Below are positions 34,482-45,378 of a stretch of DNA of 64,000 nucleotides, in pieces (position 1 is the first letter of the stretch; the number at the start of each line of letters is the position of its first letter). Source of the stretch: Xanthostigma xanthostigma (Eukaryota > Arthropoda > Insecta > Raphidioptera > Raphidiidae); assembly GCA_963575645.1 (NCBI GenBank), contig OY754466.1, forward strand, positions 2,148,001 to 2,212,000, given 5' to 3'. Made by a program: the position numbers and the translations under genes. Under the pieces are notes generated by a model. It saw only the letters and a program-made list of their open reading frames with translations. It searched no databases and was not told where the DNA came from.

Positions 34482-35216
34482 TAAAATCGACGTTATATCA
34501 GTCATAATATTATTTTCCATTTAAAGTCCGTAATATTTATTTTAAATAATTATGAATAACGGGAATGCGGACACATAGGTATAATTCTTTTCTTTTTATT
34601 GCTTACGTTTCATCAAAAATATTGACTTTGTCAAAGCTCTGTAAAAATGGATATTACAAAATTATTAATTACAAAACAAATTTAAATAAAAAGAAAAAAA
34701 TTATACCTATTCATAATTATTTAAAATCAGTCATAATGTTAACTGTGAAGTGTATTTAATTTCGGTACAGCTTGTATACAACTTCACGGAAGAGGGCAGC
34801 CAAATAGCTAGCAGCTAGTATAGTCTGTGTGGATAAGAAGATTCTAAGGGGCCATAAAAATAACGCCGTATCGGCCATTTAAACTCCCATCATACGTATC
34901 TATGTGTGTGTATTGTAATGAAAGCGCGGAGTTTGATGTGCTTTATTTTCATACTTCATTTCATGGCTTTATAAAAGCTGTTCCCAAGTACTACCTACCA
35001 ACGTTCTGCATCTTTAAACACGATTTAGATATAAATATTAACACGTCTATTGTACGATGCATGTCAACTTTCCTGTAAATTTTTCAGTACTTCTTGCATC
35101 AACTTTGGAGCGCTTTTATGAAATTAAAATTGAACAAATTATTACAAACCGATAGTTCCCTCATTGGGATCTGAAATTGGCTTAATAATGAACTGGGTTT
35201 TCAATTTATTAATGAA
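34482..35216. other. unassigned AT-rich DNA
   Basis: The open frame 34565-34759 is lysine-rich and low-complexity. A short inverted TATTCATAATTATTTAAAA repeat around the 34540-34730 segment hints at a small decayed foldback. Confidence 0.3.
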
Positions 35217-35822
35217 CTAGCGGTCCCGTCCGGTTTCGCCCGGGTGTAAAAGAACGAATGGGGAAGGGAGAAACATGAGTACACACATTCATCTTAGTTT
35301 ACCGAGATGAATGTTGTGTCCAAATTTCATGATGATCGGAGTTACCGTTAAAAAGTTTTTGTCGATAAAAAGCAGTATTTTTAAACTTTTTTTAACTAAT
35401 AATTTTTTTAAAGTAATTAAATAAAATTAAAATAAATTTCAATTTAAGAAATCAATATAGAAAATAAAAAAATAAAATAAAAATATTTTCGTCCAGCGTG
35501 GGGCTCGAACCTACGACCCTGATATTGACAGTCGCATGCTCTACTGATTGAGCCACCTGAGGTTGTGTTCTCACAACGCTAATATGAGTATATCTAGTTA
35601 GTGCATTTCACATGAATAGCTTATTTTTGAGATACATTTTGCAACATTTTTCATTAAAGCTCCGCTCTTAATGGTTGTAGCGTAATATTATATAGCCTAT
35701 AGCCTTCCTCGATAAATGGGCTATCCAACAAAATTTTTTTTTTTCAATTTGAACCAGTAGTTCCTGAGATTAGCGCGTTCAAACAAACAAACAAACTCTT
35801 CAGCTTTATATAGTAGTATAGA
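35217..35822 (-). mobile_element. non-autonomous Helitron HelB, copy 2, carrying a tRNA-like segment
   Basis: On the minus strand it starts A|TCTATACTACTATATAAAG at 35822. It ends with hairpin CCCGG...CCGG, then ACGGGACCG and CTAG at 35217. 606 bp. The tRNA-like block sits at the same relative place as in copy 1, about 257-329 nt from the start. Confidence 0.85.
35493..35565 (-). tRNA. tRNA-like pseudogene inside Helitron HelB copy 2
   Basis: A-box region TGGCTCAATCAGTAGAGCAT; loop CTGTCAA (would read GTC); B box GGTTCGAGCCC. The acceptor stem is poor. The anticodon triplet differs from the other Helitron copy (CTT). They are diverged copies of one ancestral segment rather than selected tRNAs. 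Confidence 0.65.
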
Positions 35823-36446
35823 TTAAAAATCCGATTTATTTATAGACATGGTTAAAGTCGTTACTATATGATCACAGTAACTGTTATTCCAGTTACACAA
35901 AAATCACAGTGAAAAATCATCGTGACTTTGTCACGCCGATCCAAACCGAGCAAACACTCGGTTATGGAGCGACCGTCGTGATTGCAGTGACAAGGAATAA
36001 CATACGTTACTTTGGAACGTGGTTCCCTCTTGTCAGATCACAGTGACCATTTTAGACAGCTTGCCACAGTGATTTTTTCATCGTGACGTTATTTATTCAC
36101 CAGCTCTTACCTACGCTCAAACTTGATAGCTGCGTAAATTATTTTATAAGGCAGTATGTCACTGTGTTAAAACGAGCCAACAGCGAGTTCCAACAGTCAC
36201 ACGAGTAGTAATATAATCACGCACGAGATATATATAGTTTTTTTTTGCATTCGTCACCTATGAAATAACTGATTTTTAACTTTAATTTGAAATTTTTTGA
36301 CAGCTGAATTTTAATCAATTTAAGTTATAATTGTAGGCTGCGTTCAATTCTCATGCGGTCAGACTATGATTTATTATGGAAATGGTAGTGCGATTGCGCT
36401 TATTTTACTTTACAGAACTAGTGTTAATTGTGTCATTTCACTATCG
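35823..36446. other. unassigned DNA with repeated ATCACAGTGA-type motifs
   Basis: GATCACAGT, AAATCACAGTGA, GATCACAGTGACC and CCACAGTGATT occur between 35870 and 36080 in both orientations. It is probably a decayed TIR element, but its ends are not identifiable. Confidence 0.35.
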
Positions 36447-36454
36447 GTGTACAG

Positions 36455-36796
36455 TAGAGCTGTAAAAGTAACGAGAAATTGTGTACCCGTATGTATTCGT
36501 TACTTAAAGAATCAGTACGCGTTACTTTCGTATCGTGACGTTACTCGTTACTTTTCATACGACATACAATCGTGTACTACCAGCATCAAGCATGTACCAT
36601 CGCATCGAGGCGCGTCACATACGTGATACGGTATGACTTCGTTCGTGTAACGTATAACCGCATCAAACGAGTCGAACTGACATGGATACGACAAATGCGA
36701 GTAACGAAATGAATTTGTAAGTAACGATTCGTTACTTCGAGTCAGACGATGTACCCGTTACTCAGTAACGAATACATACGGTTTGTTACAGCTCTA
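36455..36796. mobile_element. hAT-type MITE family M, copy 2
   Basis: Ends TAGAGCTGTAA and TTACAGCTCTA. The flanks GTGTACAG (36447-36454, 36797-36804) are a perfect 8-bp duplication. It is inverted relative to 27257-27583. Confidence 0.9.
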
Positions 36797-36804
36797 GTGT
36801 ACAG

Positions 36805-37187
36805 AAATGATAAACAGCAAAAAAATATTTATTGATATTTTAGCTCCATTCACATTTTCTTACTATATTGAAATGGAGCTATTTTTACTATTTTACTTTA
36901 TATAGTAAATGTTCCTACAATATAAAAAGCACGTTATTATAATAATATACAACTTTGAGGACGACTTTCAATAGAAACCATTCTGAATATCTCTAATGGC
37001 CTTTTTTGTAACATAAATAATCAATAATATTGAAGTAGCTACGTCCTCTTTACGCCGTATTGGTAAAAAATCGGAAATAGCATATATGATAAATTTACAC
37101 AGGTTCGATACTCAACGAACTGAAGAAATATCTACAGGGTGACACACGAATGTTCAGACAGGGTTTTAGAATATTAATTAATTTTAC
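36805..37187. other. unassigned DNA
   Basis: No gene or repeat partner recognised. Confidence 0.3.
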
Positions 37188-37889
37188 TTAAGGAGGTTGA
37201 TGCGTTACAGTCCCAATCAAAAGTAAGTCAAATTCTAAATGGGGACTTTTTCATAATAAATTTTTACAAAAGGTTATAAGTCGATGATACCAATAAATTA
37301 TTGTCATAAAGGCATAAATAAATATTTTTTTTAATATTAATTAATTGAGTATTTTACTTAATGGACTAACTTTTGAATTTTTTGTACAAAGTTAGGTTAG
37401 AAAAAATAATTTTATGTAAATATCTGTATTTTAGATATTTTTTGCAGTAAATAATTAAAAAAAGTAATTAGAAGTAATAAAAATTAAAATAAAATTAAAA
37501 AGTTGAAAATGCAGTTAAAATTGTCAAGAATAAAAGTCCATAATCGAAAAGTGCTAAGGTTTAATATATTTTTTTTTATTGATTAAAAGTCTCCTAATTA
37601 AATTGGAAAAAATATTAAAATATGCCTAATACATCGATGCTTTACATAGTTAGTTTTCGAAACTGCTGACATTATTTGGTTATTTGCAAAAAATTAAAAT
37701 GTACCGTTTGCATGCTAGGTTGACATATTTTTCATAAGACTACATATAAAAGTTTTTTTTAATTTTTAACTTTATAAATCTCCTAATGATTTTGGATTTT
37801 TTACAGAAAATTTTGTCATAAAAAATATATTAAAAAAACTTTATTTCAGATTTTGTCATTATCTTCGTAAAACGGCTCAACCTCCTTAA
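37188..37889 (+). mobile_element. MITE family L, copy 2
   Basis: TTAAGGAGGTTGATGCG start and GGCTCAACCTCCTTAA end. It is colinear with 11911-12636, with small deletions. Confidence 0.75.
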
Positions 37890-38340
37890 CAATAACCGCG
37901 TCATCATTTTTTGGGAGATATTAATCACGTCATTGTAAATAAAAAAATAATTAAAAATATAAATTTTAGCTAATTAAACGACATGTTTTTTGTAAAATTT
38001 AAAGGAAACGATCAAGTGCAATCAGAGAATTGGCGTATATTCGAATTTAAAAATAAATCTAAAATGGTGGATGTACGGGTCTGGATGGTGGAGGTGCAGA
38101 TATTTATATTAAAGCAGATAAAAGATTATGGATCAGTTGCCATTTATCCACTTTAAGAGAAACAGAAATAGCTCAGATAATCAAGCGCTGTTTTCGAAAA
38201 CAACTCTAATACAGAAATCACTATGGCCGAACGCAACTGTCAAATCAAATTTCAAATTTGAGTGAAACGCAGCTATTTTATTTGAAGTACGTGCAAAAAC
38301 TGTAATGCGAGAATTGTAATGTAAGTGAAAAGCTAAATAG
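37890..38340. other. unassigned DNA
   Basis: Nothing supported. Confidence 0.3.
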
Positions 38341-38560
38341 CTTTGAGCAAATTCTATCAGATGTCGTTACGGGTTATAAAACAAGTTTTTGAGAAAATAC
38401 CGTTTTTGTACAAAAAATAAATAATAATAAAAACTATCCTATACCGTAAGTTGCACCAAGCAAGACACATTTACAAAATTTCATTAAAATCTGTTTAGTG
38501 GCCAAAGTTTTGACACGGAAATTTTATATATATAGACAGACACTTCAATTTTATTTATTG
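38341..38560 (-). mobile_element. decayed Helitron-like fragment
   Basis: AACTATCCTATACCGTAAG and TTGCACCAAGCAAGACACAT resemble the 3' body of butterfly Helitrons. A related stretch lies at 42590-42840, next to a Helitron-type end. No terminus is present here. Confidence 0.4.
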
Positions 38561-38567
38561 TATAGAT

Positions 38568-38745
38568 CAGGGGTCGGCAACCTTTTGAGACGGAAGAGCC
38601 AAAAGTTACAATTTACAAAATTTCCCAGTTTTTAAAGAGCCAATAAACATTTTCGTTTCAGTATTTGCTTATATAGGTATAGTATATTATATATCCGAGG
38701 ACGACACGTCACGACGGAGGCGGTGCGGGTGAGACGCGAGTGGAA
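38568..38745 (+). mobile_element. hAT-like MITE (CAGGGGTCGGCAACC end), 5' part
   Basis: Starts CAGGGGTCGGCAACCTTTTG and continues AGAGCCAAAAGTTACAATTT. The tandem units at 51832-52175 and 54211-54554 hold the rest, with the mirror end GGTTGCCGACCCCTG. Here the sequence departs after GCGAGTGGAAATTTAAAATG into a palindrome, and the 3' end is absent. Confidence 0.65.
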
Positions 38746-39067
38746 ATTTAAAATGTCTGACACCTCGAATATGTCGAACATATTCGAGGTGTCAGACATT
38801 TTAAATGGTTCATTTTATTTGTCAGAGAACATTTTTTTCGCTTTTTGGTTGAAGTTTTTAAGCTATCCAATTAAAAAAACAAACAGTACCAAAAATGTTT
38901 ACATGTCGTCAAAACGATATCTTTCGGAAAATTTAGAGGGAAAACGCCCCAAAATCAAAAAAAGTCATAGAGGAAATAGGTGTCAGACTATTCCTAATGA
39001 AGCCATACACAAAGTTTGGGGAGAGTATGTGTCAATAAAATATTTGCCGACGGGCACTCTGGACTAG
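38723..39067 (+). other. 114-codon open frame across a perfect palindrome, unrecognised
   Basis: The frame starts in hAT sequence, crosses a perfect 29-bp inverted repeat (38746-38774 and 38778-38806, 3-nt spacer), then reads MSSKRYLSENLEGKRPKIKK with a basic patch. I recognise no domain. The part after the palindrome could be a decayed transposase exon, but this is a guess. Confidence 0.25.
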
Positions 39068-39524
39068 AACTATTAAAAATTGTATAAAAAGCAATAGATT
39101 TCTCGATCAACGCGGTAATATTTAGGATTATTGTGTGGGCTATAATAGAGCACAAGTGTGTGTGCCTTAACCATTAAAGAGAACACTAAAACATAAAAGA
39201 TACTAGTAACAACACCGCACAATATTACCGTATAGTATATATGCGTGTATATATGTGTGTTTATTGGTGCCAACTGTCGTTGGTGGCGCAATTAAAATGT
39301 CACTGTTCGTTACAGTGTGACCGCTCTCCGTTGTTTCCGCGCCCTTGACAAGTGAAGATCAGCGGTCCGACGCCTATAAACAATAACAGGATAATAATAT
39401 CGTACAGGCTGCCCGTTTATAAAATTAACAGGATTGAATTGCCGACAAACGTATTTGCAATTGGGATCCGTTAAATGGGCGGAGCTTTAAAAACATGGGG
39501 ATGATGCGGTATAATTTCCCATAG
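39068..39524. other. unassigned DNA
   Basis: TATATGCGTGTATATATGTG low-complexity sequence near 39237 only. Confidence 0.3.
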
Positions 39525-40081
39525 TCCCTTTTTAGAAAAAACCACACAATTTCTCCATATAAATTATATTTAATTTTACAGATAATTGCTTGCTCTACTG
39601 ACATCGACAACTAAAAAATTTATTATTGCTTTTGTTTTTGTAAATTAATTAAAATACAGCAACGCTGAACAACGTCTGCCATCTGACGGCTTTAATTTTG
39701 AAACAACGTCAACACTTCGATCTGTCATCTGACCTTCATATTGTAATACAACAGACACAATACTGCATACTGCCATCTGACGGCTTTAATTTTGAAACAG
39801 CGAGCAACGCTGAACAACGTCACAGCAATGCTGCATGATGCCATCTGACGGCTTAGCTCAACGCTTTTGCTACTTGCGCCTCTATATGACAATTTTAGTA
39901 AAATATTTCTTTGGTCTGTCATCTGAGCTTCATATTGTAATACAACAAAAAGAAGAACGTTATAAGCAGTGTGCAAAATTAGAAACGAATTGAATACCTG
40001 CAATCATATTTAAAAAATAATTTTGTAAAGTGATAATTATTATACTTATTTAGTGCGAATAATTCGCACAGGTCACACTAG
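39525..40081 (+). mobile_element. non-autonomous Helitron HelA, copy 7 (5' truncated)
   Basis: Family sequence begins at TCCCTTTTTAGAAAAAACC, missing the first ~30 bp including the TC terminus. It ends with the intact hairpin and CTAG|T at 40081. Confidence 0.85.
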
Positions 40082-40330
40082 TTTCTTGAAATGCAATAAA
40101 ATGGTAAGTATCAGCACAATATGTATAGGATCATAAATAAATTAATTAATGTTATGTTTTTTTGACGCGAATTCTCTGATTTTTTATTTTGTATTCAATT
40201 TTTAATCGACTTATAAAAGTTAATTAAATTATATTAAAGTTAATTATACTAATGAAAGTGGCGAATGAATAAAGAATTCAAAAAATCTTTAGTCAAAAAA
40301 ATGTCAGATGATATATTTTAGATAATGGTC
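40082..40330. other. AT-rich spacer
   Basis: No feature supported. Confidence 0.3.
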
Positions 40331-41360
40331 ATTTATATAATTAGTGAATTTTTATATTCACTCATATAATTAGTGAATTTTTATATTCACTAATAATGCG
40401 AATATTCACTAAATTTGCATGGTACGATTCTAGCATTGACAGATGATATATTTTAATGGTCACTTATATAATTAGTGAACTTTTATATTCACTAATATTG
40501 CAAGTATTCATTAATTCTGCGTGGTACGATTCTAGCATTGACAGATGATATTTTTTAATGGTCACTTATATAATTAGTGAACTTTTATATTCACTAATAT
40601 TGCAAGTATTCACTAATTCTGCGTGGTACGATTCTAGCATTGACAGATGATATATTTTAATGGTCACTTATATAATTAGTGAATTTTTATATTCACTACT
40701 ATTGCAAGTATTCACTAATTTTGCATGGTACGATTCTAGCATTGACAGATGATATATTTTAATGGTCACTTATATAATTAGTGAATTTTTATATTCACTA
40801 CTATTGCAAGTATTCACTAATTTTGCATGGTACGATTCTAGCATTGACAGATGATATATTTTAATAGTCAGTTATATAATTTGTGAACTTTTATATTCAC
40901 TACTATTGCAAGTATTCACTAATTTTTCATGGTACGATTCTAGCATTGACAGATGATATATTTTAATAGTCAGTTATATAATTTGTGAACTTTTATATTC
41001 ACTACTATTGCAAGTATTCACTAATTTTGCATGGTACGATTCTAGCATTGACAGATGATATATTTTAATGGTCAGTTATACAATTAGTGAATTTTTATAT
41101 TCACTACTATTGCAAGTATTCACTAATTTTGCATGGTACGATTCTAGCATTGACAGATGATATATTTAAATGGTCAGTTATATAATTAGTGAATTTTTAT
41201 ATTCACTACTATTGCAAGTATTCACTAATTTTGCATGGTACGATTCTAGCATTGACAGATGATATATTTTAATGGTCAGTTATATAATTTGTGAACTTTT
41301 ATAGTCACTAATATTGCGAGTATTCATTAATTTTGCATGGTACGATTCTAGCATTGATAA
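40331..41360 (+). repeat. minisatellite, ten 102-bp units
   Basis: GCATTGACAG-type landmarks at 40433, 40535, 40637, 40739, 40841, 40943, 41045, 41147, 41249 and 41351 give a constant 102-bp period. Each unit holds a dyad TAGTGAA...TTCACTA around an AT-rich core and the constant TGGTACGATTCTAGCATTGA. Units differ by scattered substitutions but not by length. The unit length is divisible by three, yet stops occur in all frames. Confidence 0.9.
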
Positions 41361-41783
41361 ATTGATAAATATGCACTTGTATAATTAGCGAAAAATCACT
41401 GTTTCATGTTTAGAGAGTAGCCTACACGAATTGTTCACTGTTACCACAATATGTGGACACACTGTATAATAAAATGCGTATTTGTGTTTGTGCGTGCGAA
41501 GGTAAATACCGTCGTATGGACCGGAGGATCAAGTCGTTATGATGAATTACATTTTCTGGTCTGGTCTCACGGCCGTGTCCAGCCGTTCGTACAGACCGAA
41601 AATGGAGATCAATCTCCACCAATTGGCGCGCTATGACTATCTCCACATTGAAAATATCGTCCACATTTTTATGAAAGCGGCGCAAATAAATCACTCTAAA
41701 ATATCGTATTAAAACTGTCTCACATTTTATGTATGTCGCGCGTGAAGACCGCTTTTACACACGTACTGTCAGGGCCCCGGAAA
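41361..41783. other. unassigned DNA
   Basis: Open frames 41451-41636 (plus) and 41422-41694 (minus) overlap on opposite strands and match nothing I know. CAGGGCCCCGGAAAT near 41770 resembles a TIR motif also seen near 43303. Confidence 0.3.
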
Positions 41784-41791
41784 TGATATAT

Positions 41792-42348
41792 AGTAGCGAG
41801 TCCTTCATAATGAACGACTCCTTTCTCGGAGCGGAGCGAGTCGCTCTTTTTTTTTGTGAATGACTCACTCCGAGCGCCATTGCTCTGTGCTGAGCTCTAC
41901 TGTACTGTTGCATTCGCACATTTACAGAGCGCACACAGCACAGGCCACAGAGGCACTAGTGCAATTTTGCACGTACGGAGTCATTTAATGTTGAATGACA
42001 CACTGTAACTGTAATAGTACTAAGCTTAACAGTGACTTAAACCATCCACATTGACGTCGTTGTAACAATAAACATTATTATTGTTAAGCTTTTATTATAC
42101 TTTATAGTTTATCTGAAATGCGAATAATATAAGATCAGTATCATATTAAAATGAGCTCAGAGCTGAGTGTGTATTGTGCTGTGCAATGCATGTATGATAA
42201 CAGTTCACACCTCTGCAGTCTGCACTCTTGTGTAGTGCGTACTGTCTAGTGTCGCTCCTTTGAACGACTCCCTCTGAGCGACTCTTTTTAGTGAGCGGAG
42301 CGCACGGAGCCAGCTCCCAATAAAAAGAGTCATGTGGACACATCACTA
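41792..42348 (+). mobile_element. hAT-like element family O, copy 3 (with 8-bp flanks)
   Basis: Right end ACACATCACTA; the left end is eroded (AGTAGCGAGTCC). TGATATAT flanks both sides (41784-41791, 42349-42356), the 8-bp duplication expected of hAT. It is the most complete copy of the family that also occurs at 20697 and 24975. No transposase. Confidence 0.75.
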
Positions 42349-42501
42349 TGATATATGGCTCTTTATCATTGCCGCGGTTCAAGTCAGTTGAGATTTTAAA
42401 TGGCAAATAAAAACACACAAGTAAATACAACTCGTCACGGTGCTCTTCTAATTTATTATTGGCGTGTCGCTTACAGTCTTGTTCAATAAATTATAAGTAG
42501 A

Positions 42502-42840
42502 CTAGCGGTTCGTCCCGGTTTCACCCGAGTGCGATAGATATAATTCTGAAAAATGTATTTCGCTTGCGACCCGGCGTCTGAACTAATAGCTTTGAGTAAA
42601 TTCTACCTGCAGATTTCTGAACTATAAAAGCTTTGAGCGAATCCAACATGGTACTAAAACATTTTTTTTTTGTTTCCGAACTAATAGTTTTGAGTAAATT
42701 CTATCAGATGTCGTTACATGTTACTAAAACAGTTTTTTTTTTGTTGAGAAAACACCGTAATTTTGTACAATATATTTAATAAAAACTATCCTATATAAGT
42801 TGCACCAAGCAACACACATTTACAAAATGTATTTATTTAT
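42502..42840 (-). mobile_element. Helitron-type 3' end with decayed body
   Basis: A|CTAGCGGTTCGTCCCGG with TTTCACCCGAGT gives, on the minus strand, a hairpin-like CGGGTGAAACCGGG and a CTAG end as in HelB. The body differs from HelB and resembles 38341-38560. The 5' end is not defined. Confidence 0.5.
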
Positions 42841-42883
42841 TTTTTCCAATTTAATTAGGAGACTTTTAATCAATAATAGTATA

Positions 42884-43350
42884 TTGTGCGACTATTGAGA
42901 GAAGGAGAAGATTCCATGAGCGTAAAACGGACGCGAGTGGAATATTCTCCTTCGATCAATGGTCGCACATAATACTTTATTCAACTAGCAGGAGTAATAT
43001 GTAATCGGGGCCCTGATAAAAGAGGGAAAAATAATAAATCACTTCATTGATTGACGTACCCACCGTCAGTGTATGCACACAAGATTGCCATGACTTTCGC
43101 TGTATTGCGATGCTGTTTTCATATATACAATACCGCCTACCACGTTCCTATTGGTCCAGAAGCTGCGTGCAGTTTTTTTTCATTATTTCACGCTTGGGCT
43201 TGCTACTGAGTTTCTATTGGTCCAGAAAATTCACACTGTACGGCTTATTATTAGCACTCTACGCTTCAACATGAAGTAATTTATTATTTCTCCCGAGTTT
43301 AGCAGGGCCCCGAAATTACATATTACTTACGCGTGTTGAATAAAAAATAT
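42884..43350. mobile_element. foldback with GGGGCCCTG-bearing arms
   Basis: TTTATTCAACTAGCAGGAGT...GGGGCCCTG (about 42972-43018) is mirrored at 43303-43346 with moderate mismatch. Inside, TTCCTATTGGTCCAGAA occurs twice (about 43146 and 43212). Confidence 0.5.
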
Positions 43351-43735
43351 TATTAAACCTTAGCACATTTCGATTATGGACTTTTATTCTCGACAATTTT
43401 AACAATCTTAACTGAATTTTAAACTTTTTAATGATTTAATTTTAATTTTTATTACTTCTAATTTCTTTTTTTAATTATTTACTGCAAAAAATATGTAAAA
43501 TACTGATATTTACATAAATTTATTTTTCTAACCTAATTTTGTACAAAAAATTCAAAAGTTAGTCCATTAAGTAAAATACTGAAATAATTAATTAATATTA
43601 AAAAAAAATGTTTATTTATGCCTTTATGACAATAATTTGTTGGTATCATCGACTTATAACCTTTTGTAAAATTTGTTATGGAAAAGTTCTCATTTAGAAT
43701 TCGACTTACTTTTGATTGGGACTGTACCTCCTTAA
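43351..43735 (-). mobile_element. MITE family L, copy 3 (partial, reverse)
   Basis: Ends GGGACTGTACCTCCTTAA at the right and is colinear with the right half of the family in reverse. The other terminus is missing. Confidence 0.65.
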
Positions 43736-43737
43736 TG

Positions 43738-43803
43738 ATGCGAATTGTGTTTGTGATGACATGTCGAAAAACAAACGCTAAACCTAATATTATTACTATT
43801 ATT
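43738..43803 (+). mobile_element. SINE (family S) 3' end fragment
   Basis: ATGTCGAAAAACAAACGCTA followed by (TATTA)n resembles the SINE end at 34430-34481. Confidence 0.4.
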
Positions 43804-44208
43804 AATTACGTATTAGTAATTGTATTGTTCGCGAACATCAAAATTCAATTGATTTAGTAAACAACCTATCAGGTGTTAAACACTAACCCTAAAATCATTC
43901 AAAACCGCGACTAAAACACGAATAGGGTAAAAACGGAATAAACGGTCTACAATGGGGCGCAGTGCATGAAGGGGCTCCGATAACAGTCATCTGTGAAATC
44001 AGTTGGTTAATGTTTCTACTCTAGTTACATTTGGTTCGGAAACTACTAAAACAAAGGGTCTCCAAAATTTTCAATACAGTTTAATTTAAAACTAGATTAC
44101 AGACATTACGATAAAATCATAAATACTAATCATTATTTGTCAAATAGTCCAGTCACTTTAGGATTTCACATCGGAATGAAAAGGAATAAGCTTAATGTTT
44201 GTATAAAC
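43804..44208. other. unassigned DNA
   Basis: Nothing supported. Confidence 0.3.
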
Positions 44209-44633
44209 CTTTTGACGTGATAACGTCTTATAAATTGATAAAACACCGGCTGCACGCACGAAAAAGAGTAACGTTCCGCAAGTGAGAGCGCAATATAAGC
44301 GATAGTCTCTCTCTTCTCGCGTTACGTCAGAGAGTAGTGTGCGTTCAACATTTTTTTCGGCTGTTCCAGCAAAAGCTACATCTGACAGATGGCCAGATAA
44401 ATTATACGGTTTGTTAACAAATATATAATATATATACATTCTTTTAAATGTCTTTTATAATTGCTTAAAAATATGTATTTTGCTTTAGTTGATCAAATTA
44501 TTAGTCGGTAAAAATATAGTTTGACAGCTACTAAAATTTAGGTTATGTATTATTAAATATGATATTCGAGCGGAATACGTTATCACGTAAAACTATCGTC
44601 CGTAAACCGACTTTACAGACAACCAATTTTTTT
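44209..44633 (+). mobile_element. MITE family J, copy 3 (different interior)
   Basis: Both ends match family J (TTTGACGTGATAACGTC; CGTAAAACTATCGTCCGTAA to CAACCAATTTTT). The interior 44280-44530 is unrelated to copies 1 and 2. Confidence 0.65.
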
Positions 44634-44647
44634 TTTTACTTTCTTAT

Positions 44648-45186
44648 AATGTTGTCTCAAAAAGTCACGTGTGATATTTAAGGAGAATCAGTTTTTTGGA
44701 AATATCTCGCTTGCTTTGCCTCAAATCGTATTTGCATTTACTATAAAAGTTATAGAGTATAAGATTCTCTACAAATTTTGACTTAACCAATTTTTTATAC
44801 GTTTAACCATTTTTTAGATAGAGCGCAAATAGTGCGGAGCGCTCAGCCATACATGCCACAGCGCAATGTGAATCTAAAAATAAATTATATAATTATGTAT
44901 TAAAAAGTTAATTACCTAATATTTAACGAGTAATTAAGTTACTATGGACTGGTATTCGCGATTGGCATGTATGGCTGGGCGCTCCACCCTGTTCGCCGTC
45001 TATCTCAAAAAAATTGTTTGAGATGAAATTTGTAGAGAATTTTATACTCTACAACATTTATAATAAATGCAAATACGATTTGAAGCAAAGGAAGCGAAAT
45101 ATTTCCAAAAAAACGATTTTCGCGTCCTTTGACCTTGAATATCTAAGGACGCTCACACGTGACCTTTTGAGACAACATTTAGAATA
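44648..45186. mobile_element. diverged foldback, arms ~225 bp
   Basis: GTTGTCTCAAAAAGTCACGTG at the left mirrors CACGTGACCTTTTGAGACAA at the right. CAAATCGTATTTGCATTTAC and GCGCTCAGCCATACATGCCA are also mirrored. The arms have diverged, so this is an older element than the near-perfect hairpins. Confidence 0.65.
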
Positions 45187-45307
45187 CCAAAATAAAGGCT
45201 TATACAAATATTCGGCTTATTCCGACGTTGTCCTCTTTTTAAGCTAATTTGACTGCACTAAAAGTATAATATAGCCGTGAGTTTCAAAAAAATTAAAAAT
45301 AAGACTA

Positions 45308-45378
45308 GGCTCAACCGGGATTTGAACCCGGAACCTTTCGCATCCAAATCGAGAATCACACCTCTAGACCATTTACCC
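45308..45378 (-). tRNA. tRNA-Pro-like pseudogene (anticodon TGG)
   Basis: On the minus strand it holds ATGGTCTAGAGGTGTGATTC, an anticodon loop TTTGGAT (TGG, proline) and B box GGTTCAAATCC, then TTGAGCC. This is the wording of a proline tRNA. Two of seven acceptor pairs and two of five anticodon-stem pairs are broken. It is probably a pseudogene or SINE head; no CCA-independent intactness can be shown. Confidence 0.6.

Noticed and set aside
41770-42356. Promoter with CCAAT-like boxes
   Set aside because: The region is a transposable element with 8-bp flanks; no TATA/initiator spacing.
42146-42430. 94-codon minus-strand frame
   Set aside because: It overlaps the end of the hAT-like element and shows no motif.
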